Notes: a model not told the origin generated them from the sequence alone. DNA of 64,000 bases from Lachnospiraceae bacterium (GCA_024696005.1 JAILHF010000041.1:1-64000); one strand, 5' to 3'; positions 52,673 to 62,929 are shown, counted from the stretch's first letter. A program made the numbers and translations.

Positions 52673-54586
52673 TCACGCCTCGTCCTTGAGCCCCTGGATC
52701 TCTACCAGTTCCACGGCTTCTTCACGCAATTCCCCGATGTCGGGGATATAACCTTCGATATTCTCGGCAAGCCAGTCCAGTTTGACGGCTTCGTCGGGCG
52801 AGATGGTCTGTCCGTCCTCGCAGCGCAGAGTCCCGTCCTGAGAGTAGATCGGTCCGGTCAGCGGATTGATCGCCATGCAGCGCAGGCCCTCCCGCAGGGT
52901 GCGGAGCAGACGGACCGGTCCGGCGGGAAGGTTGCGCGAATAGATCACATCCACCGCCTCGGAGCTCATGCCCCAGAAATAGTTCAATGCCTGGTCGGCA
53001 AATACGTTTTCGTCGTTTTTGTAACCGCCCCGAAGGATGGAGCGGATGATCTCTTCATAAAGCTTGCCCCAGTGCTGTACGGGCATGGCCAGGCTCACAC
53101 GTTCCCCGTCATTTCCGTTTTCCAGCGCATAAAGGCCGAACTGCTGCGAGGAAGAGGCCTTGATGTTCATGTCTTTTCCCGAGATCAGCGTCACGTTCTT
53201 TTTACGGAAGGCTTCGAAGGGATCGCGGTCTTTGATCATGGACCATTCCAGATAGACCTTCGCATTCGGATTGGTCATCTGCACGCCCAGCGCAAAGGCA
53301 TTGATCTCGGCGGTGGCCCCGTGGATCGGGTAGTCGGCCAGCAGGCCGATGTTTCCGTCTTTCTTCATGGCGCCGGCTATGGCACCCAAAATGAACTTGG
53401 CTTCGTAAGTGCGCAGATAATAGGAACGGATCGCCTTGTGGCCGAGGCTCATCGAACAGTTTAAGATGATCGTCTCGGGGTGCTTGGCGGCGGCCCGGAG
53501 AGCTGCCGGCATCAGCTTGGGCGAGGTGACAAAGAGCACCTTGTGACCGGCCTCCACAGCGGCATCCAGCACATCGTCGGCGTCCACGTCGTCCACCCTC
53601 TCCAGCGAGGAGGTGATGATCTTGTCGCCGAAAACATCTTCCACATATTTGCGGCCCAGCTCATGCGCATAGGTCCAGGCCGAGAGCTGCGCGCTGCGGT
53701 CGTGCACGAAAGCGATCTTCAAAGCCGAAGCACCCGGCAGAAGCTTGCTGAGCGCGGTCTTCTGCGATTCGGGAGTCGGGTTGAGGACCAGCTTCATCTC
53801 GGAACCGCTGTTATAGTTGACAAATTCGGTCCAGAGGCGCATCAGATCCTTGCGGATGTCCACATCGCTCTTGCCGACGGCCTCACGGTAACCGTAGATC
53901 TCGAGATAAAGGCAGAGAGCGTCGCCCGCGGTGATGGTAAACTTGCCGGCGGAGCGGGCCGAAAACTCCTTTTCGAAGAAGGTATAGAGGGCACGGAAAT
54001 CGAGTTCCTGCTCCTTGGTCCATTTCTCGTCGCTTGTGCAGGTCAGCTTCAGCAGACGGCGGAAATTGCCCTCTTTGGACATGTAGAGATAATTGATCCC
54101 CGTGATGTCGTAAAACTCCATGAATTCGTAGTAGATCTTGACGGCAGGTTCGTCGCTCCGCTTCGGGATCATGCGCGTTACCGTGCCCTCGATGCTGACG
54201 GCATCCATGAACTTGGAGACGGAAACCCTCTTGTTTCCCTCCATCACGTAGAACAGGTTGTTGAATTCGTAAGCCTTTATGGGATCGCGCAGGCCTTCCT
54301 CTTCGAGCTCGTCATAGAGCTGGGCCCATTTCATCGCAAATTCCGAATCCGGCTCCAGTATGGGCATGAAATTCCGTGCGAAGGCCGTGGTCCGGCCTGC
54401 GCTGTAGGTGCCTGCGATGGATTTGATCGGGATCTCCACCAGTCCGAGGGAAACCTGCGATTCGATCTCCACATGACTGACGATCTCGTCAAGCACCGGA
54501 AGATAGGGGTACAAACCCTTTCCGGCGCAGGCTCTGTATTCCTTGTCGCCCAGTTTTAATGCTTTTAAGTAATCCGATGTTGCCAT
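52673..54586 (-). CDS. Fusion of ParB-like N-terminal domain and BMP/PnrA-type substrate-binding domain, no signal peptide
   Basis: N-terminus MATSDYLKALKLGDKEYRACAGKG has no signal/lipobox; 'EFNNLFYVMEGNKRVSVSKFMDAVSIEGTVTRMIP' ParB-like; 'KIAFVHDRSAQLSAWTYAHELGRKYVED...GNIGLLADYPIHGATAEINAFALGVQMTNP' BMP-like. Confidence 0.8.
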   Translation of the reverse strand: MATSDYLKALKLGDKEYRACAGKGLYPYLPVLDEIVSHVEIESQVSLGLVEIPIKSIAGTYSAGRTTAFARNFMPILEPDSEFAMKWAQLYDELEEEGLRDPIKAYEFNNLFYVMEGNKRVSVSKFMDAVSIEGTVTRMIPKRSDEPAVKIYYEFMEFYDITGINYLYMSKEGNFRRLLKLTCTSDEKWTKEQELDFRALYTFFEKEFSARSAGKFTITAGDALCLYLEIYGYREAVGKSDVDIRKDLMRLWTEFVNYNSGSEMKLVLNPTPESQKTALSKLLPGASALKIAFVHDRSAQLSAWTYAHELGRKYVEDVFGDKIITSSLERVDDVDADDVLDAAVEAGHKVLFVTSPKLMPAALRAAAKHPETIILNCSMSLGHKAIRSYYLRTYEAKFILGAIAGAMKKDGNIGLLADYPIHGATAEINAFALGVQMTNPNAKVYLEWSMIKDRDPFEAFRKKNVTLISGKDMNIKASSSQQFGLYALENGNDGERVSLAMPVQHWGKLYEEIIRSILRGGYKNDENVFADQALNYFWGMSSEAVDVIYSRNLPAGPVRLLRTLREGLRCMAINPLTGPIYSQDGTLRCEDGQTISPDEAVKLDWLAENIEGYIPDIGELREEAVELVEIQGLKDEA

Positions 54587-54760
54587 TTTTTCATCATCCT
54601 CCCTTGCACTCCGGGATCCGCATGATCCCGCCACGTCTCTTCTCTTATTTTTTTGTTATTCTATAGGAAAGAAACCTGCTTTACAATGGGGATTTTGCTT
54701 TATTTCACGGGGGAAATCGTGTAAAATAGGGACATATTTAACGAAAAAAGGACGAAAAAC

Positions 54761-55516
54761 ATGGATATTTATTCGGGTTTTGCGGATGTATACGACAGTC
54801 TGATGGATAATGTGCCCTACCGGGAATGGACCGAACGCATTATTTCAAGGCTTAAGGAGAATGGGATCGAAGACGGCCTGGTCCTGGATCTGGGCTGCGG
54901 AACGGGGACGGTCTGCGAACTGCTTTCGGAAGCCGGTTACGACATGATCGGTGTGGATGCTTCCGCGGACATGCTGCGTCTTGCGAACGAAAAGAAGATC
55001 GCAGGCGGGCACGACATCCTCTATCTTCTGCAAGACATGCGTTCCTTCGAGCTGTACGGGACCGTGCGTGCCGTGATCTGCATCTGCGACAGCCTGAATT
55101 ATCTTCTGGAAGAGGAGGAACTGCTGGAGTGTTTCCGCCTGGTAAACAATTATCTGGATCCGGGCGGGCTCTTTCTCTTTGATTTCAATACGGTCCACAA
55201 GTACCGCGACGTGATCGGGGAGACCGTCATTGCCGAAAAGCGCGAGGAATGCAGCTTTATCTGGGAGAACAGCTACGAGGACGGGATCAACGACTGCGAG
55301 CTGACGGTCTTCATGAAAGCCGAAGACGGCCGTTACGATTGCATGGAGGAGGAGCATCTGCAGCGCGGCTATGAGCCTGCGCAGATCAGAGCAGCCCTGG
55401 ATCAGGCGGGCATGATCTTTGTCGGTGCGGAAGATTCGGAAAGCGGCGGGGAGCCGGATGAGACTAGCGAGCGCATCTTTGTGACCGCCCGCGAAAAGGG
55501 AAAGAAGGCATCCTGA
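54761..55516 (+). CDS. Class I SAM-dependent methyltransferase
   Basis: 'GLVLDLGCGTGTVCELLSEAGYDMIGVDASADMLRLA', 'LLQDMRSFEL'. Confidence 0.92.
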   Translation: MDIYSGFADVYDSLMDNVPYREWTERIISRLKENGIEDGLVLDLGCGTGTVCELLSEAGYDMIGVDASADMLRLANEKKIAGGHDILYLLQDMRSFELYGTVRAVICICDSLNYLLEEEELLECFRLVNNYLDPGGLFLFDFNTVHKYRDVIGETVIAEKREECSFIWENSYEDGINDCELTVFMKAEDGRYDCMEEEHLQRGYEPAQIRAALDQAGMIFVGAEDSESGGEPDETSERIFVTAREKGKKAS

Positions 55517-55549
55517 AGCCGCCTCCCGCGGGCCTGACCGGCCGGGGAT

Positions 55550-56314
55550 TCAGACCGGCGCTTCGGAGAGCGGAAGGAAATTGGCGCGCAGATAATCAAG
55601 CAGGCCGGATTCCTTGTGCTCGACCACGAATTCGATGTATTCCAGATCCTCTTTGGCATCCACATCCACGGCCTTGGGGATCACATAGGAGATGACCCTG
55701 TCACCGTGCATCAGGTGATTTTCCCGGATGAAGGAGGTGCGGAGGATGTCCACATAGCCGTCCGGCGTATACACCTGGTCAAAATCCTGCCTGGGGTTGT
55801 TGGCTTCATCGATGGTCATGCCCGGCATGAAACTGCGGTAATAGCCGTCCTCGCGCACGCAGAACATCTTGTAGGGCGGGAAGACCTGTTTGTGGGCACT
55901 GCGGAGGCTCGTGGCCCGCGGATCGGCGAGCATCTTTTCCGCGGCGGCATCCACGATCGCCTGCTCGCGAAGCGGTGAAGTGGGACGCAGATGCATGAAG
56001 AATTCGGGCAGCTTCCCTTCGTTATCTGCCAGCCATCCGATGGCATGCTCCATGAATTCGATGTCCGGAGAAGTGTCCGCGGCATATTCGGCGGGACGCA
56101 GAAAAGGGGTCTCTGCCCCGTAATAGCGCGCGATGGCGGCATACTCCTCGGAATCCGTCGACACGAGGGTGCGTGACACGAGGCGGCAGTTGGCTGCAGC
56201 CGCGATCGCGTAAGCCAGCAGGGGATAGCCCTTGACACAGCGTATATTTTTGTTTTTCACGCCCTTGCTCCCGGAACGCGCCGGGATGATGGCATACATG
56301 AGACCTTTTTCAAT
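55550..56314 (-). CDS. Acylneuraminate cytidylyltransferase family protein (NeuA-like)
   Basis: 'AIIPARSGSKGVKNKNIRCVKGYPLLAYAI', 'LVSTDSEEYAAIARYYGAETPFLRP', 'HLRPTSPLR'. Confidence 0.9.
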   Translation of the reverse strand: MEKGLMYAIIPARSGSKGVKNKNIRCVKGYPLLAYAIAAAANCRLVSRTLVSTDSEEYAAIARYYGAETPFLRPAEYAADTSPDIEFMEHAIGWLADNEGKLPEFFMHLRPTSPLREQAIVDAAAEKMLADPRATSLRSAHKQVFPPYKMFCVREDGYYRSFMPGMTIDEANNPRQDFDQVYTPDGYVDILRTSFIRENHLMHGDRVISYVIPKAVDVDAKEDLEYIEFVVEHKESGLLDYLRANFLPLSEAPV

Positions 56315-56417
56315 CATGACAGTCATGCTCCTTTACGCGCCACAGTATAACACCCGCAGGGATCACTGTCAAAGGCGGCGGGGAGGCGGGGGCTTTCCGA
56401 AAAGCGCAAGGGAAGCG

Positions 56418-56446
56418 TTGCGTACTTGTGCATCATACGGTATAAT
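56418..56446 (+). promoter_or_regulatory. Sigma-A-type promoter for the signalling pair downstream
   Basis: TTGCGT (56418-56423)-N17-TATAAT (56441-56446). Confidence 0.55.
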
Positions 56447-56476
56447 AAGGCTTAACGTACTTAGGGGGGAGAGCCG

Positions 56477-57829
56477 GTGGAAAAATATTGGCTTGTGATA
56501 GCAGATGATGATGTGCTATGCCTGCGAAATGCCAAGCTTCTTCTGAGCGGGAGCAACATGCGCGTCAGTTCCGTGCGGTCGGGACGGGAACTTCTGAAGT
56601 TCCTGGAAAAGAACCGCCCGGACCTGGTTCTTTTGGATGTGCTCATGCCCGAAATGGATGGGTTTGAGACCTATCAGCGCATCCGGGCTTTCGAGGAACA
56701 GGAGGAACGCCAGCCGATCCCCGTGATCTTTCTGACGGGCGAGAATGACAGCGAGATCGAGACGAGAGGTCTGAAACTCGGTGCTTCGGATTTTATCCGG
56801 AAGCCCTTCAATGCGGATATCCTGCTCAGGCGTATCCAGAATATCATTGCGAACAGAAAAAAGATCCGGGATCTGACGGCCGAGGCCGAGACCGATCACC
56901 TGACGGGCTTTTACAACAAGGCCGGAACGGAGGAGAGGCTGACGGAGCTTTGCAGCGCGGGCGGCGGCATGCTCATGATCCTGGACCTGGACGATTTCAA
57001 GCTGGTCAACGATCTGTACGGACACGAGATGGGTGACAAGGTCCTGCGCGGATTTGCCGACATCACGCGTTCGAGCAGCCGTGCGGATGATGTGCTCGGG
57101 CGCATCGGCGGCGACGAATTCCTGGTGTTTTTCCGAAACGCCAAGGATGAGAGGGCCGTGGAAGCGTTTTCGGACCGGCTGAACAGGAGGCTGCGCGAGG
57201 AATGCGTCAGTCTGATGGGAGAGGATTTCAAGGTCCCGATCGGCGTATCGGTTGGCTGTGTAGTCGTGCCGGAAAGCGGCGGGAATTACCGCACGCTCTT
57301 CAGGCTTGCGGACAGGGCTCTCTATCAGGTGAAACAGAACGGCAAGCACGCCTGCCGCATATGCAATACCGAAGTGGAAGGAGACGACGGAACGGAGGCG
57401 GCTCTGGATCTGGAAGTGGAGCTGACGAACATGCTCAAGGTCTGCGGTGAGCGGAACGAGGCAGCCAAGGCCATGTGGGTCGGGCAGGATGCGTTCAGCT
57501 GGATCTACCGCTTCATGGACCGCTACAGCCAGCGTTATCATAATAAGCTCACCTTCCTGCAGTTCGGTCTTTTTGAGGATGGCTGCGGTGGTGAAGAGGA
57601 GCTCAAGGAGGCGGTCTATCAGTTCGGCTGCGTATTGCAGAGCAGGCTGCGCCGCAATGACGTGATCACGCAGAACCGCTCGAACTGCTTTTTCCTGCTC
57701 CTTCCGGAGCTGGCGGAACGGGATCTGAATTCGGTGCTCACCCGTGTGCGCAGCGAATGGGTCAAAACGGGGGCCGGAAAAGGAGTGCGGCTGGAATATG
57801 CGGTGGCGTTCGGCGGCGGCGAAGGATGA
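56477..57829 (+). CDS. Response regulator REC plus GGDEF diguanylate cyclase with extra C-terminal domain
   Basis: 'LVIADDDVLCLRNAKLLL...LVLLDVLMPEMDGFETYQRI', 'SSRADDVLGRIGGDEFLVFF' (I-site RADD and GGDEF). Confidence 0.93.
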   Translation: MEKYWLVIADDDVLCLRNAKLLLSGSNMRVSSVRSGRELLKFLEKNRPDLVLLDVLMPEMDGFETYQRIRAFEEQEERQPIPVIFLTGENDSEIETRGLKLGASDFIRKPFNADILLRRIQNIIANRKKIRDLTAEAETDHLTGFYNKAGTEERLTELCSAGGGMLMILDLDDFKLVNDLYGHEMGDKVLRGFADITRSSSRADDVLGRIGGDEFLVFFRNAKDERAVEAFSDRLNRRLREECVSLMGEDFKVPIGVSVGCVVVPESGGNYRTLFRLADRALYQVKQNGKHACRICNTEVEGDDGTEAALDLEVELTNMLKVCGERNEAAKAMWVGQDAFSWIYRFMDRYSQRYHNKLTFLQFGLFEDGCGGEEELKEAVYQFGCVLQSRLRRNDVITQNRSNCFFLLLPELAERDLNSVLTRVRSEWVKTGAGKGVRLEYAVAFGGGEG

Positions 57830-57841
57830 TGAGGACGGTGA

Positions 57842-60800
57842 ATGAGAAGAAGGCGTACGGTTGACAGGGAGGAGCACAGGCTCCGGGTCAGGAATACGGT
57901 CATCTCTCTTATCGTGATCCTGTTTTTTGTCGGGATCATTCTGCTTTTTTATTCCATGCTTTATGCGGAGAAACGGCGCAGCATCATCCAAAGCGGAAGG
58001 ATGACGGCAACGCAGACGGCGGACCGCTTTGATGATTACCTCACCGCGGTCGTGGATGAGGTGCGCATCACATCCTTTACCCTGGAAGACATGGTGGACC
58101 GGGGAAAGGGCAAAGAGGAACTGCTGGATTATCTGGTCGGGCAGACATCTGCCATAACCCAGACCGTTTTTGAAAATACCACGGGACTGTATGCCTACAT
58201 CAACGGCGTCTATCTGGACGGAGCATACTGGGAGCCCGGGGATGATTATGTCGTGGAGGAGCGCCCCTGGTATATCAAGGCTTTGAGCGGAGGCGGCGAG
58301 ATCGTTCTCGTGGAGCCTTACCTCGACATGCAGACCGGGGATGTCATCATGACCATCGCCAAGCTTCTGAAGGACAAAAAGAGCGTGGTCGCCGTGGACA
58401 TCACCCTGGATTACATCCAGACGGTCACGGAGCAGACGGTGAAAAGCGGCGAGTCGGACATCGAGTTCATCCTGGATGAAACGGGACATGTGGTCGCGCA
58501 TTCGGACCGGAGCGAGATCGGGAAGGACTATTTTGCGGAGCAGGGAACGCTCGCAGCGGAGCTGATGGCGGATCTGAATGCTTCGGAGAGGGATTTCCTC
58601 GAGCTGGATCATGACGGCAACCGTTATATCGCCTATTCGGCAAAGATAAGGAACAACTGGCGCTGCGTATCGGTCAAGAACGCCACCAGGATCTTCCGGC
58701 CGCTGACCACGATCATGCTGTTTGCGGTCGTGCTTTCGGCTGCCGTTGTTGCCGTTCTTTTGCAGATCTTCCGAAGCTCCAACGAACGCAGCCTGATCGC
58801 GGAACGCCTGAACAAGCAGCTTTCTTCCTCGGTCGAGATCTACCGCTCCGCCCAGGATCTGGATATTCTGAACGATACCTATGCGGAGCTGCTCGCCGAC
58901 GACCGCGGCCGCGGTGATCCCCTCGGCAGTTATCAGGAGAACGCCCAGCTTGCGGTGCTGGCAAATCTGGACAAGATCGTGGACCTGTCCTGCAAGACCG
59001 AAGTCATGGACTTTGTCGATTTTTCGACGATGGACGAGAGGATGAGGGGGCGCAGGACGATCACCCTCGAGTTTCTGACCTCGGACAAGACCTGGCTGCG
59101 CGGCCGTCTCATCGTTTCACGCTATTCGCCGGAAGGCGACATTTCCCACGTGCTTTGGATGATGGAAGACATCGACGAGGAGAAGCGGAACCGTGACCGG
59201 ATGACCGAGGCCATAAAGACGCTGAACAACCAGCTGAGCTCGGTGGCGAACATCTATTATTCGCTGCATGACATCGATCTGGTCAACAACAGACTGGACG
59301 AGATCAAGACCGAAGAACCGGGGCCGGACGAGCTTCCCGTGGAGTCCTCCGAAAACGCGCAGGAAGTGCTCTTTGACGTGATGCGCCAGCTGACGGACAA
59401 AGGATGGATGGAGGACAGCCTGAAGTTCATCGATCTGTCAACGATACAGTCGAGGATGAAGGACCGGGATTCCATTTCCTGGGAATTCATGAGCATTTTG
59501 AAGATCTGGTTCCGCGAACGTTTTGTCGTGAGCCGCCGGGATGAGAACGGAGAAGCAAGCCATGTGCTCTGGATGGTGGAGAACATTGACGAAGAGAAGC
59601 GCGGCAGGGAGCGGCTTAAGGAAACGGCGCAGATCCTGAATACCCAGATCTCGTCCATCGCGGGCATCTACATGACCATGTACGAGATGAACATCGTGGA
59701 CGATACCTTTAACGAGATCAAGGCATCCAACGAGCTGATCGTGCAGTTGATCGGGAGAGGGCATGAGCATGCGCAGGCCATCCTGCAGAAGGTCATGGAG
59801 CACATGACCGATTCCTCGGCGCTCGACGAGATGCGCAAGTTCATCGTCTTTGACACGCTTGATGAACGCCTCGGCGGACGCAATACCATAGCGCTGGAAT
59901 ACCCGAGCTCGCAGAACGAATGGCGGCGTGCCCGTTTCATCGTGTCGAAGCGCGATGAGGACGGACGGCTCACGCATGTGCTCTGGCTGGTCGAGAACAT
60001 CGACAAGGAAAAGAAGGACAGAGAACGGCTGCTCGACATGTCGCAGCGCGCCATCGCGGCAAGCGAGGCCAAATCGGCCTTCCTTTCCAACATGTCCCAC
60101 GAGATCCGCACGCCCATCAATGCGGTGCTGGGCATGAACGAGATGATCCTGCGGGAATGCGAGGACGAGGAGATCCTGTTCTATTCGGAGAACATCCGGA
60201 CCGCCGGGAACACGCTTCTCGGCATCATCAACGATATCCTGGATTTCTCCAGGATCGAAGCCGGCAAGGTGGAGATCATCCCGGTGGATTACGATCTGTG
60301 CTCGACCCTGAACGATCTGGTGAACATGACGCAGACGAGGGCCGAGGACAAGGGGCTACGCTTCATCACCCGCTTCGACCGGAATACGCCCAGGCTTTTG
60401 AACGGCGACGAGGTGCGCATCAAGCAGATCATCATGAACATCCTCACGAACGCCGTCAAATATACCGATCAGGGCGAGATCGTATTCTCGCTTTCCTCCG
60501 AATGGCCAGAAGGCGAAGAGGACAGCGTGAACCTGCACGTCTCCGTGAAGGATACCGGTGTGGGCATACGTGCCGAGGACATGGAGAGGCTGTTTACGGA
60601 ATTTGACCGCATCGATGAAGGAAAGAACCGTCAGGTGGAAGGAACGGGCCTTGGCATGAACATTACCAGGAGCCTTCTGGACATGATGGGGAGCACGCTT
60701 GAGGTGCAGAGCACCTACGGCGTGGGCTCGGAATTCTCCTTCACGCTCAGGCAGAAGGTCGTGAACCGCAAGCCGCTCGGCGATTACGAGGAGTCGTACC

Positions 60801-61858
60801 GCGAGCTGATCGGGGATCACCAGAAGTATCATGAGAAGTTCATCGCTCCCGAAGCCTATATCCTGGCGGTGGATGACAATGCGATGAACCTCACGGTCTT
60901 CGGCAAGCTGCTGAAGCATACCCTGATCAAGATCGATACCGCAACGGGCGGGGACGAAGCGCTGGTCCTGTCACGCAGCCGGAAGTACGACATCATCTTT
61001 TTGGACCACATGATGCCCGAAAAGGACGGCATCGAGACGCTGCATGAGCTGCGCGCGCAGGAAGATGACATGAACAGGGAAACGCCGGTCATCTGCCTGA
61101 CGGCGAATGCCATTTCCGGAGCAAGACAGCTCTACCTTGAAGAGGGCTTTGACAATTATCTGACCAAACCGGTGGATTACGCGAGACTGGAGGACATGCT
61201 GCTGGAGTACCTGCCGGAGGAAAAGGTCTGGGAGGTCAAAAAAGAAGAGGGCGAGAAAGAGGAAGCTCTCCGCATCCCGGATGAGCTCGCGAACCTGGGC
61301 GAACTGGATATCTCGGCCGGGATCAAGTTCAACGGGGATGCCAGGATCTATCTTGAGACACTCCGGGTATTTACGGATTCGGTGGATCAGGTCGCGGACG
61401 AGATCAAAGCTTATCACGCAAGCGGGGATCTCAAGAACGAAACGATCAAGATCCATGCCCTGAAAAGTACCGCCCGCATCATAGGAGCGCTCGAGATCGG
61501 CGAGAGAGCCCTGGAGCTTGAGGAAGCCGGCAAGGCGGAAAAGAAGGACGTCATCGACGAAAAACTGGACGGTCTTCTGGATGACTGCAAGATGCTGGCG
61601 GAAAAGATACGGCCGATCCTTCTTGCGGAGGAGGAAAAGGCCGATGAACAGCTGCCCCTGATCGGGGAGGAAAAACTGAGGGAACTGTACGGGCAGATCC
61701 TGCATTATGCGAGAGAGTGCGACGACGCGAGCATCGAAGACGTGATGAGCGAGCTGAGGCGCTACCGCCTGTCGGAAGGGGAAAAGAAGCGCAGGGAGGC
61801 GATACAGAGGGCCGTGAACTCCTTCGATTTCGACATGATCGTAAAGCTTTTGACTTAA
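57842..61858 (+). CDS. Large hybrid histidine kinase: extracellular Cache-like sensor, three tandem PAS-like repeats, HisKA, HATPase, REC, Hpt
   Basis: 'FLSNMSHEIRTPINAVLGM', 'DTGVGIRAEDMERLFTEFDRID...GTGLGMNI', REC 'DIIFLDHMMPEKDGIETL', Hpt 'IKIHALKSTARIIGA'. Confidence 0.93.
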   Translation: MRRRRTVDREEHRLRVRNTVISLIVILFFVGIILLFYSMLYAEKRRSIIQSGRMTATQTADRFDDYLTAVVDEVRITSFTLEDMVDRGKGKEELLDYLVGQTSAITQTVFENTTGLYAYINGVYLDGAYWEPGDDYVVEERPWYIKALSGGGEIVLVEPYLDMQTGDVIMTIAKLLKDKKSVVAVDITLDYIQTVTEQTVKSGESDIEFILDETGHVVAHSDRSEIGKDYFAEQGTLAAELMADLNASERDFLELDHDGNRYIAYSAKIRNNWRCVSVKNATRIFRPLTTIMLFAVVLSAAVVAVLLQIFRSSNERSLIAERLNKQLSSSVEIYRSAQDLDILNDTYAELLADDRGRGDPLGSYQENAQLAVLANLDKIVDLSCKTEVMDFVDFSTMDERMRGRRTITLEFLTSDKTWLRGRLIVSRYSPEGDISHVLWMMEDIDEEKRNRDRMTEAIKTLNNQLSSVANIYYSLHDIDLVNNRLDEIKTEEPGPDELPVESSENAQEVLFDVMRQLTDKGWMEDSLKFIDLSTIQSRMKDRDSISWEFMSILKIWFRERFVVSRRDENGEASHVLWMVENIDEEKRGRERLKETAQILNTQISSIAGIYMTMYEMNIVDDTFNEIKASNELIVQLIGRGHEHAQAILQKVMEHMTDSSALDEMRKFIVFDTLDERLGGRNTIALEYPSSQNEWRRARFIVSKRDEDGRLTHVLWLVENIDKEKKDRERLLDMSQRAIAASEAKSAFLSNMSHEIRTPINAVLGMNEMILRECEDEEILFYSENIRTAGNTLLGIINDILDFSRIEAGKVEIIPVDYDLCSTLNDLVNMTQTRAEDKGLRFITRFDRNTPRLLNGDEVRIKQIIMNILTNAVKYTDQGEIVFSLSSEWPEGEEDSVNLHVSVKDTGVGIRAEDMERLFTEFDRIDEGKNRQVEGTGLGMNITRSLLDMMGSTLEVQSTYGVGSEFSFTLRQKVVNRKPLGDYEESYRELIGDHQKYHEKFIAPEAYILAVDDNAMNLTVFGKLLKHTLIKIDTATGGDEALVLSRSRKYDIIFLDHMMPEKDGIETLHELRAQEDDMNRETPVICLTANAISGARQLYLEEGFDNYLTKPVDYARLEDMLLEYLPEEKVWEVKKEEGEKEEALRIPDELANLGELDISAGIKFNGDARIYLETLRVFTDSVDQVADEIKAYHASGDLKNETIKIHALKSTARIIGALEIGERALELEEAGKAEKKDVIDEKLDGLLDDCKMLAEKIRPILLAEEEKADEQLPLIGEEKLRELYGQILHYARECDDASIEDVMSELRRYRLSEGEKKRREAIQRAVNSFDFDMIVKLLT

Positions 61859-61873
61859 AGGAGGTGTGAAAGG

Positions 61874-62893
61874 ATGAAGATCCTCATGATCGGGCTGGGA
61901 AGCATCGGCCAGCGTCATGTGAGAAACATCAGAAAGGTACTTGGAGAGAGGGCGGAACTGATCGCTTACCGGGCCCGCGGCCTGAAGACGACCTTCAGCG
62001 ACAGTCTGCAGGTGCGCGAAGGCGTCGATCCGGAGACGGAATACGGGATCCGCTCTTATACGGATATCGATGAGGCGCTCGCGCAGAAGCCCGAGCTGGC
62101 CTTCATCACGAACATCACGTCAAAGCACATGGAATTTGCCCTGAAGTGCGCGGAAGCCGGCTGCCACATGCTGATCGAAAAGCCGCTCTCCGATTCCATG
62201 GAGGGCGTGGAGGAGCTGGAGCGCATCGCGAAGGAGAAGGGACTGAAGATCTTCATGGGCTTTCAGAACCGCTATCATCCCTGCGTGCAGCGCATGAAGG
62301 AAAGCCTCGAAAGCGGCGAGCTGGGACGCATCCGCTATGTCTCCTGCGAGTTTTCGGAGCGTGTCACCACGATGCACCGTTATGAGGATTACCGGGATAC
62401 CTACATGGCAAGGAAGAAAATGGGCGGCGGCCCGGTCCTGAATCTGCAGATGCACGATCTGGACATCCTCCAGTGGCTCTTCGGGGAGCCGGTGGACGTG
62501 TGCTCGCGTCTGCAATTCGACAGTGCCCTGGAGATCGATGTGGAAGAGAGCGCGCAGGCGGTATTTACTGCGCGGGATGGTTTCCCGATCTACACGCACA
62601 CCGACCTTCTGCAGTATCCGCCGGTGCATGTGTTCAAAGTGGTCGGCGAATACGGGCGCGTCGAGGCGGACCTGAACGCGGTGCGCTTTGTGAAATACCG
62701 CGGGGACGAGCCCGCGGAGGAATGGACGGATCCCGGATTTGCCCGGAATGACATGTTCATTGAAGAGTTAAAGGATTTTCTGCGCTGCCTGAACGGAGAC
62801 GAGATCGCAATCCCGCTGAAGGCGGGGATCACATCCCTTCGCATGGCACTGGCGGAAAAGGAAGGGCGGGGATATCCCGTCCGGCCCGCCTGA
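61874..62893 (+). CDS. Gfo/Idh/MocA-family oxidoreductase
   Basis: 'KILMIGLGSIGQRHVRNIRKV', 'CHMLIEKPLSDSMEGVEEL', 'MGFQNRYHPCVQRMK'. Confidence 0.93.
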   Translation: MKILMIGLGSIGQRHVRNIRKVLGERAELIAYRARGLKTTFSDSLQVREGVDPETEYGIRSYTDIDEALAQKPELAFITNITSKHMEFALKCAEAGCHMLIEKPLSDSMEGVEELERIAKEKGLKIFMGFQNRYHPCVQRMKESLESGELGRIRYVSCEFSERVTTMHRYEDYRDTYMARKKMGGGPVLNLQMHDLDILQWLFGEPVDVCSRLQFDSALEIDVEESAQAVFTARDGFPIYTHTDLLQYPPVHVFKVVGEYGRVEADLNAVRFVKYRGDEPAEEWTDPGFARNDMFIEELKDFLRCLNGDEIAIPLKAGITSLRMALAEKEGRGYPVRPA

Positions 62894-62929
62894 GGCGTCC
62901 CCAAGAATAAAAAAAAAGGAGAGAGAAAA

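Noticed and set aside
56516-58612. 698-aa minus-strand ORF
   Set aside because: Antisense to the REC-GGDEF and hybrid kinase genes; no motifs.
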